Assembly (NCBI GenBank): GCA_944385415.1
Contig: CALWXC010000013.1
Location: 1 to 64,000 of the forward strand
Length of the DNA stretch: 64,000 bases
Reading direction: 5' to 3'
Source of the DNA: an uncultured Oscillospiraceae bacterium
GTDB taxonomy: Bacteria > Bacillota > Clostridia > Oscillospirales > Oscillospiraceae
Positions 59,183-64,000 of the stretch are shown here, piece by piece (positions within the stretch are counted from its first letter, which is position 1; every line of letters begins with the position of its first letter). Both the position numbers and the translations under genes were made by a program. The notes beneath the pieces are model-generated. The model searched no databases. It saw nothing but the letters and a program-made list of their open reading frames with translations, and was not told the DNA's origin.

Positions 59183-60754
59183 ATGAAGAAGAACCTTCTG
59201 CGGCTGGTTGCCGCGACGCTGGCTCTGTGCACCATGATGGGCATGGCCGCCTGCGGCAGCAAGGACGCCGGTACCACCGACGGAACGACCACCACCGGCG
59301 ACACCGCCTCCACCGGCGGCTACAAGGACACCCTGGTCTGGGCCCAGGGCGCCGACGTGACCTCTCTGGACCCCCATCAGGGCAAGGAGACCCCCTCGGT
59401 GGAAGTGACCTGCCAGATTTTCGACACCCTGGTGACCGTGGACCCCGAGACCAATGAGATCGTGGGCCAGATCGCCGAGAGCTGGGAGCAGACCGACGAC
59501 CTGACCTATGTCTTCCAGATCCGCCAGGGCATCAAGTTCCATGACGGCAGCGACCTGACCGCCGAGGACGTCAAGTTCTCCCTGGAGCGTGCCATCAACT
59601 CCGCCGCTGTCTCCTATATCGTTGACTTCATCGACACCGTCACCGTGGACGGCGACTACACCGTCACCGTCAAGACCAAGGAGCCCTACGGCCCCGCTCT
59701 GCGCAACCTGGCCATCCCCTTTGCCGCCATCGTGCCCAAGGCTGTGGTGGAGGCCGACGAGGACGCCTTCATCCTCAACCCCATCGGCTCCGGCCCCTAC
59801 ACCTTCGTCGAGTGGAAGCAGGGCGACCACATCACCCTCAAGGCCTTTGACGACTACTATGCCGGCAAGCCCCAGACCGAGAATCTGACCATGCGCGTCA
59901 TCCCCGAGGCCTCCCAGCGTTCCATCGCCCTGGAGACCGGCGAGGTCGATCTGGCTTACGATCTGGCCGTCAACGACATCTCCCGCATCAACGAGAACGA
60001 ATCCACCACCGTGTATGAGGTTCCCTCTCTGAACTGCTGGTATATCTCCCTGAACATGAACAAGGAGCCCTTCAACAACCCCCTGGTCCGTGAGGCTCTG
60101 AGCTACGCCATCGACCGCCAGACCCTGGTGGACACCATCAATGCCGGCAGCGGCGAGCCTGCCGACTCTATCATTGCCCCCGGCGTCTTCGGCTACTACT
60201 CCACCGGCGTCCGGGAATACAACCCCGAGAAGGCCAAGGAGCTGCTGGCCGAGGCCGGTTATCCCAACGGTTTTGACTGCTCCCTGTGGGTCAACGACAA
60301 CCAGTCCCGCATTGAGATGTGCCAGGCCATGCAGAACATGTTCCAGCAGGTTGGCGTCAATGTGAACCTGGAGGTTCTGGAGTTCGGCAGCTATATCAGC
60401 CGTACCACCAACGGTGAGCACGACATGGCTTACTTTGGCTGGACCACTTCCAGCGGCGACGCCGACTACACCTACTACCCCCTGGAGCACTCCTCCCAGC
60501 AGGGTGCCGCCGGTAACCGTTCCTTCATCAACGATCCTGAAGTGGACGCCCTGGTGGAAGAGGCCAGAAGCACCAGCGACGAGGCCACCCGTGAGGAGCT
60601 TTACAAGGAGCTGGCCATCAAGCTGGACAGCATCAACAACAACCTGAACATCTTCTACAGCTCCATCAACGTGGGCGCCAGCAAGAAGGTGGAAGGTTTT
60701 GTGATGGACGCCAACGGCTACCACAATCTGGATACCGTAAAGGTCGCCCAGTAA
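59183..60754 (+). CDS. dppA: Peptide ABC transporter, substrate-binding lipoprotein
   Basis: This 523-residue SBP_bac_5 protein has a lipobox MAACGS (Cys about 25), a Thr/Gly-rich linker and a binding domain with DVTSLDPHQGKETPSVEV, RQGIKFHDGSDLTAEDVKFS, VREALSYAIDRQTLVDTI and GWTTSSGDADYTYYPL. It is an external receptor for dppBCDF. The downstream amidohydrolase and peptidase suggest that the imported compound is a peptide or amide. A terminator follows. Confidence 0.93.
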   Translation: MKKNLLRLVAATLALCTMMGMAACGSKDAGTTDGTTTTGDTASTGGYKDTLVWAQGADVTSLDPHQGKETPSVEVTCQIFDTLVTVDPETNEIVGQIAESWEQTDDLTYVFQIRQGIKFHDGSDLTAEDVKFSLERAINSAAVSYIVDFIDTVTVDGDYTVTVKTKEPYGPALRNLAIPFAAIVPKAVVEADEDAFILNPIGSGPYTFVEWKQGDHITLKAFDDYYAGKPQTENLTMRVIPEASQRSIALETGEVDLAYDLAVNDISRINENESTTVYEVPSLNCWYISLNMNKEPFNNPLVREALSYAIDRQTLVDTINAGSGEPADSIIAPGVFGYYSTGVREYNPEKAKELLAEAGYPNGFDCSLWVNDNQSRIEMCQAMQNMFQQVGVNVNLEVLEFGSYISRTTNGEHDMAYFGWTTSSGDADYTYYPLEHSSQQGAAGNRSFINDPEVDALVEEARSTSDEATREELYKELAIKLDSINNNLNIFYSSINVGASKKVEGFVMDANGYHNLDTVKVAQ

Positions 60755-60763
60755 CCGACCTTT

Positions 60764-60796
60764 GGGGCCGTCAGTACCCTTGACGGCCCCAATTTT
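60764..60796 (+). terminator. Terminator after dppA
   Basis: GGGGCCGTCA / TGACGGCCCC is followed by AATTTT. The stem resembles the REP-like hairpins, which suggests that those elements can serve as terminators. The two downstream genes may depend on read-through. Confidence 0.7.
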
Positions 60797-60840
60797 ACCG
60801 TGCATTCTCCCATTATTGAATCAGAAAGGACGAATTTTCC

Positions 60841-61602
60841 ATGAGACTGAGCAACATGACCTGGCCCCAGGTCGAAACGTACTTCAAGAGCAACGACATG
60901 GTCCTCATCAGCATCGGCAGCATCGAGTGCCACGGCCGCCATATGCCCCTGGGCACCGACACCCTGATTCCCGACCATCTGCTGGAGAAGATCGAGCAGA
61001 AGAGCGACGTCCTCATTGCCCCCACCATTCCCTATGGCGCCTGCCAGAGCCTGTCCGATTTCCCCGGCACCATCGACATCGACTGCGACATCCTCTATCA
61101 GTTCTGCGATCAGATTTTCAAGAGCCTGTACAAGCACGGCGCCAGAAAGTTCGTCTTCCTCAACGGCCACGGCGGCAACATCAAGACCATCGAGCGTCTG
61201 GCCCTGGACTATGAAAAGAAGGGCTGCCTGGTGGCTATGCTCAACTGGTGGCTCATGGCCTGGGATCTGAACCCCGCCTGGAAGGGCGGCCACGGCGGCG
61301 GCGAGGAGACGGCTGCCATTCTGGGTATTGACCCCTCCCTGGTGGACAAGAGCGAAATCGGCGGCGAGCTGAAGTTCTACCACCTGAGCGACAACCTCAA
61401 GGCCACCGGCTTCCGTTCCGTGGAGTTCAAGGGCGTTTCCGTGGAGATTCCCAGAAGCATCACCCATGTCACCGACAGCGGCTGGATCGGGCCCGATCAT
61501 CCCAACACCGCCACCGAGGAGTGGGGCCGCGAGATGCTGCAGGCTTCCGCCGACTACATCGTGGAGTTCATGGAAGAGTTCAAGAAGGTCAAGCTGGGCT
61601 GA
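60841..61602 (+). CDS. Creatininase-family amidohydrolase
   Basis: This 253-residue cytosolic metal hydrolase of the creatininase family has the metal ligands in GSIECHGRHMPLGTD (Glu/His/Asp), FLNGHGGN and GHGGGEETA. The family covers creatinine amidohydrolase, formamidopyrimidine hydrolases, mycofactocin peptidase MftE and others, so the substrate is not defined by sequence. It follows dppA by 86 bp and precedes an M42 peptidase by 18 bp; it probably acts on an imported amide or peptide. Confidence 0.9.
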   Translation: MRLSNMTWPQVETYFKSNDMVLISIGSIECHGRHMPLGTDTLIPDHLLEKIEQKSDVLIAPTIPYGACQSLSDFPGTIDIDCDILYQFCDQIFKSLYKHGARKFVFLNGHGGNIKTIERLALDYEKKGCLVAMLNWWLMAWDLNPAWKGGHGGGEETAAILGIDPSLVDKSEIGGELKFYHLSDNLKATGFRSVEFKGVSVEIPRSITHVTDSGWIGPDHPNTATEEWGREMLQASADYIVEFMEEFKKVKLG

Positions 61603-61620
61603 GCCCGGAAAGGAAACGCT

Positions 61621-62697
61621 ATGGATAAGAACACCACTCTGGAAATGATTGCGGCCATTTCCAACGCCAACGGCGTCTCCGGCTTTGAAGACGACGTGGT
61701 GGCCGCCATCCGGCCCTATGCCGAGGGTCTGGGCGAAACCCATATGGACCGCATGCGCAACTTCTACATCCGCCGCCAGGGCAACACCGGCAGCCGTCCC
61801 GTGGTGCAGCTGGACGCCCACAGCGACGAGGTGGGCTTTATGGTCCAGGCCATCTGCCCCAACGGCACCCTGCGGATCATTCCCCTGGGCGGCTGGGTGA
61901 CCCACAACATTCCCGCCCATAAGGTCTGGGTCCGCAACCGCTGGGGCAAATACATTCCCGGCCTCACCGCCAGCAAGCCGCCCCACTTTATGAGTGAGGC
62001 CGAGCGGAAGGCGCCGCTGGACATGTCCCACATCACCGTGGACGTGGGCGCCACCTCCCGGGAGGAGGCCATGGAGGTCTACGGCATCCGCATCGGCGAG
62101 CCCGTGGCCCCCGACGTGACCTTTACCTATGACGAGAACACCGACCTGATGGTGGGCAAGAGCTTTGACTGCCGTCTGGGCTGCGCCGCCATTCTCAAGA
62201 CGCTTCATATCCTCCAGGGCAAGGACCTGAAGGTGGACGTGGTGGGTGCCTGCGCCGCCCAGGAAGAGGTGGGCGTCCGCGGCGCCACCGTCACGTCCCA
62301 GGTCATCAAGCCGGACATTGCCATCGTCTTTGAGGGCTGCCCCGCCGACGACACCTGTGTGGAGCCCTACATGGTGCAGACCGCCATCAAGCGCGGCCCC
62401 ATGCTGCGCCATGTGGATGCCCGGATGATCACCAATCCCCGGTACCAGCGCTACGCCCTGGATCTGGCCGAACAGCTGAACATCCCCGTTCAGGAGGCCG
62501 TTCGCGCCGCCGGTTCCACCAACGGCGCCGCCATCCATCTGACGGAAAAGGCCGTGCCGGTCATCGTCATCGGTGTGCCCGTCCGCTACGCCCACACCCA
62601 CTACGGCATGTCCGCCTACGCCGATTTCGACAACGCCGTGAAGCTGGCCTGCGAGATTCTCACCCGTCTGGATGCGGACACCATCGCCAACTTCTGA
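61621..62697 (+). CDS. M42-family metallo-aminopeptidase
   Basis: This 358-residue enzyme has the glutamyl-aminopeptidase/endoglucanase-M fold. The metal and catalytic residues are in QLDAHSDEVGFMV, SFDCRLGCAA, CAAQEEVGVRGA, VFEGCPADDT and VRYAHTHYGMS. It removes N-terminal residues from peptides, often as a large dodecameric complex. It sits 18 bp after the creatininase homologue, suggesting joint breakdown of a peptide brought in by the Dpp system. Substitutions such as DCRLG for the usual DNRIG place it in a divergent branch. Confidence 0.9.
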   Translation: MDKNTTLEMIAAISNANGVSGFEDDVVAAIRPYAEGLGETHMDRMRNFYIRRQGNTGSRPVVQLDAHSDEVGFMVQAICPNGTLRIIPLGGWVTHNIPAHKVWVRNRWGKYIPGLTASKPPHFMSEAERKAPLDMSHITVDVGATSREEAMEVYGIRIGEPVAPDVTFTYDENTDLMVGKSFDCRLGCAAILKTLHILQGKDLKVDVVGACAAQEEVGVRGATVTSQVIKPDIAIVFEGCPADDTCVEPYMVQTAIKRGPMLRHVDARMITNPRYQRYALDLAEQLNIPVQEAVRAAGSTNGAAIHLTEKAVPVIVIGVPVRYAHTHYGMSAYADFDNAVKLACEILTRLDADTIANF

Positions 62698-62758
62698 ATC
62701 CTGCATACCTCGTTCGGGTATTGCTGCAATGGAATGAAGTCCTTTTTTATGGGACGCC

Positions 62759-62792
62759 GCCGCCTCCGCCGCAAGGTGGAGGCGGCTTTTTT
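62759..62792 (+). terminator. Terminator after the M42 peptidase gene
   Basis: GCCGCCTCC / GGAGGCGGC is followed by TTTTTT. Confidence 0.88.
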
Positions 62793-63079
62793 GGCGGTTT
62801 CCGGCCGGATAGACGGCCAAATTCCCGCCATTTCCTGGGGAATAGCCGCATAGAAGCCCAAAAGTATTGGACATAATACACAGAAATATTGTATTAAAAA
62901 TAGCGATAGTAAATGAATTACCAGTTTTATCTTCAAAAAAGGACACCAGTCCTATAATCGCGGCAAAGGCCATGCTATAATCAAGCCAGAAAGAGACAAC
63001 AGTCCAGTTGAATCTGCGGACCGGATGGTCCGCGACACATAAGACCCGTTTCTGACACAAAATTTAGGAGGATGAACAC
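62793..63079. other. A/T-rich promoter region upstream of the BMP lipoprotein gene
   Basis: Two TATAAT hexamers (62953-62958 and 62976-62981) are visible but neither has a good -35. The segment is much more A/T-rich than its surroundings. A minus-strand translation looks hydrophobic (IFNTIFLCIMSNTFGLL), which is probably a by-product of the T-rich strand and not a gene. Confidence 0.4.
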
Positions 63080-64000
63080 ATGAAAAAAAGAATCCTGACC
63101 GCGCTTCTTGCCATCGCCATGCTGACGTCCATGGTTGCCTGCGGCGGCAAGGACACCAGCACCCCCAGCAGTGACAATGCCGAGACCGGCGCCCAGACCG
63201 GCACGGAGACCGGTGGTGAGACCGGCGGCGAGACCGGCGACACTGCCGCTGCCACCGACATGAACATTGCCATGGTCACCGACTCCGGCGACATCACCGA
63301 CCAGAGCTTCAACCAGACCACCTACGAGTCCGCCAAGGCCTGGGCTGAGGAGAACGGCGTTCCCTTCAACTACTACAAGCCCGAGAGCGACTCCACCGAA
63401 GCCCGTAACGCCAGCGTCGATCAGGCTGTGGCCGCCGGCGCCAACGTGATCCTGCTGCCCGGCTACCTGTTCGCCGCCACCGTCGTCGATCAGGCGGAGA
63501 TGTATCCCGATGTCAAGTTCATCGCCCTGGACGTGGGCGCTGGCGACATCCTGGAGAACGCCGTGGGCGAGGGCTACACCTACAACCCCGATGACTACGA
63601 TGTGACCCAGTACTACAACACCGACAACGTCTACTGTGCCACCTATCAGGAGGCCCTGTCCGGTTACATGGCCGGTTACACCGCCGTCAAGCTGGGCTAC
63701 AAGCACCTGGGCTTCCTGGGCGGCATGGCTGTTCCCGCCGTTACCCGCTTCGGCTACGGCTATGTGCAGGGCGCTGACGCCGCTGCCAAGGAAATGGGCA
63801 TCGAGAACGACGTCATCGTCGAGTACGTCGTGGGCGGCCAGTTCTACGGCGACGCCGACATCACCGCTTACATGGACACCTGGTACAACTCCCGTGACGT
63901 AGAAGTCGTCTTCGCCTGCGGCGGCGGCATCTACACCTCCGCTGCCGAAGCCGCCCAGAAGGCCGGCGGCAAGGTCATCGGCGTTGACAGCGATCAGGCT
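63080..64000 (+). CDS. BMP-family ABC transporter substrate-binding lipoprotein (partial)
   Basis: The first 307 residues are present; the gene runs off the right edge. It has a lipobox SMVACGG (Cys about 21) and a Thr/Gly/Glu repeat linker (TETGGETGGETGDT). The PnrA/BMP domain starts at about 57 with MNIAMVTDSGDITDQSFNQ, followed by KLGYKHLGFLGGMAVPAVTRFGYGY. BMP receptors bind nucleosides or, in some cases, riboflavin. The ATG at 63080 follows AGGAGG. An ATPase and permeases would be expected just outside the window. Confidence 0.9.
   Translation, partial: MKKRILTALLAIAMLTSMVACGGKDTSTPSSDNAETGAQTGTETGGETGGETGDTAAATDMNIAMVTDSGDITDQSFNQTTYESAKAWAEENGVPFNYYKPESDSTEARNASVDQAVAAGANVILLPGYLFAATVVDQAEMYPDVKFIALDVGAGDILENAVGEGYTYNPDDYDVTQYYNTDNVYCATYQEALSGYMAGYTAVKLGYKHLGFLGGMAVPAVTRFGYGYVQGADAAAKEMGIENDVIVEYVVGGQFYGDADITAYMDTWYNSRDVEVVFACGGGIYTSAAEAAQKAGGKVIGVDSDQA

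Noticed and set aside
62797..62985. Hydrophobic minus-strand translation that looked like a membrane-protein fragment.
   Set aside because: It lies in an A/T-rich intergenic stretch where a T-rich strand gives Phe/Ile/Leu codons by chance. The frame has no start or ribosome site and runs on into the antisense of the M42 gene.
1..64000. Prophage, insertion sequence or integrative element.
   Set aside because: No integrase, transposase, phage structural or conjugation gene was seen on either strand. The only mobile-looking DNA is the short non-coding repeats.

Overview
The window is 64 kb of GC-rich chromosome (estimated by eye at about 60% G+C). Ribosome-binding sites are AGGAGG-type, promoters are TTGACA/TATAAT-type, and neighbouring genes lie on alternating strands. 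The gene set (Rnf complex, rubrerythrin, several Opp/Dpp peptide ABC systems, PepT, a labile-selenium cluster with YedE, DUF3343, SelD and YqeB, plus DUF1540 and DUF5685 proteins) points to a strictly anaerobic gut clostridium of the Oscillospiraceae type, in the Flavonifractor/Lawsonibacter/Intestinimonas neighbourhood. The genus is an inference. I saw no prophage, insertion sequence, rRNA gene or CRISPR array.

Layout. 0.4-2.1 kb: padR, a HAAS/DUF1700 membrane protein and a DUF4097 protein in one operon. 2.2-6.0 kb: murC, then a CCA-adding enzyme and an endonuclease/exonuclease/phosphatase-family protein. 6.3-9.0 kb: a sensor kinase that has lost its N-terminus, and an 8-oxoguanine-deaminase-like amidohydrolase. 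9.6-14.2 kb: a polysaccharide deacetylase, a DUF2798 protein, a nitrilase-family amidase and a CorC/HlyC protein. 15.4-20.1 kb: purA-purB-hpt, cysK and a DUF1540 mini-protein. 20.8-27.1 kb: an NSS transporter, a J-domain protein, DUF5685, YihY and HdeD-like membrane proteins, tRNA-Gln and pepT. 27.3-33.3 kb: oppBCDFA. 33.3-34.8 kb: a 1.5-kb gap with an unusual purine-rich strand and no convincing gene. 34.8-39.7 kb: rnfCDGEAB. 39.8-44.4 kb: a rubrerythrin, tRNA-Leu, a zinc-ribbon membrane protein and an aconitase-family hydratase. 45.3-50.5 kb: the selenium cluster with a ModE-like regulator. 50.6-53.1 kb: a GNAT acetyltransferase overlapping a TetM-like GTPase. 53.2-62.7 kb: a GntR regulator, a DegT-like protein, a dpp operon, a creatininase-family amidohydrolase and an M42 peptidase. 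63.1 kb to the end: the start of a BMP-family binding lipoprotein.

How the genes work together. The two peptide importers, PepT, the M42 peptidase and the creatininase homologue suggest an amino-acid and peptide fermenter. Rnf would couple ferredoxin oxidation to NAD+ reduction and an ion gradient. The selenium cluster would import reduced selenium, activate it to selenophosphate and service selenium-dependent molybdenum hydroxylases. Its two minus-strand operons share a palindrome (GTtATTCT-N6-AGAATAAC) over the -10 box, next to a ModE-like regulator gene that appears to be leaderless.

The most unusual feature is a family of modular hairpin repeats (six clear copies, plus a minimal back-to-back form). 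Each starts with an AAAAGTTTTACTCGATTTTTT tag; four copies follow the 3' end of a gene that can be seen. Each copy carries a covarying hairpin, one to four tandem units of exactly 25 bp (6-bp stems that change with compensating bases, fixed CGCA loop, GAAAtaCCC linker), a longer fixed hairpin and a final terminator-like hairpin whose stem also covaries. Separate short REP-like hairpins cluster in four intergenic regions.
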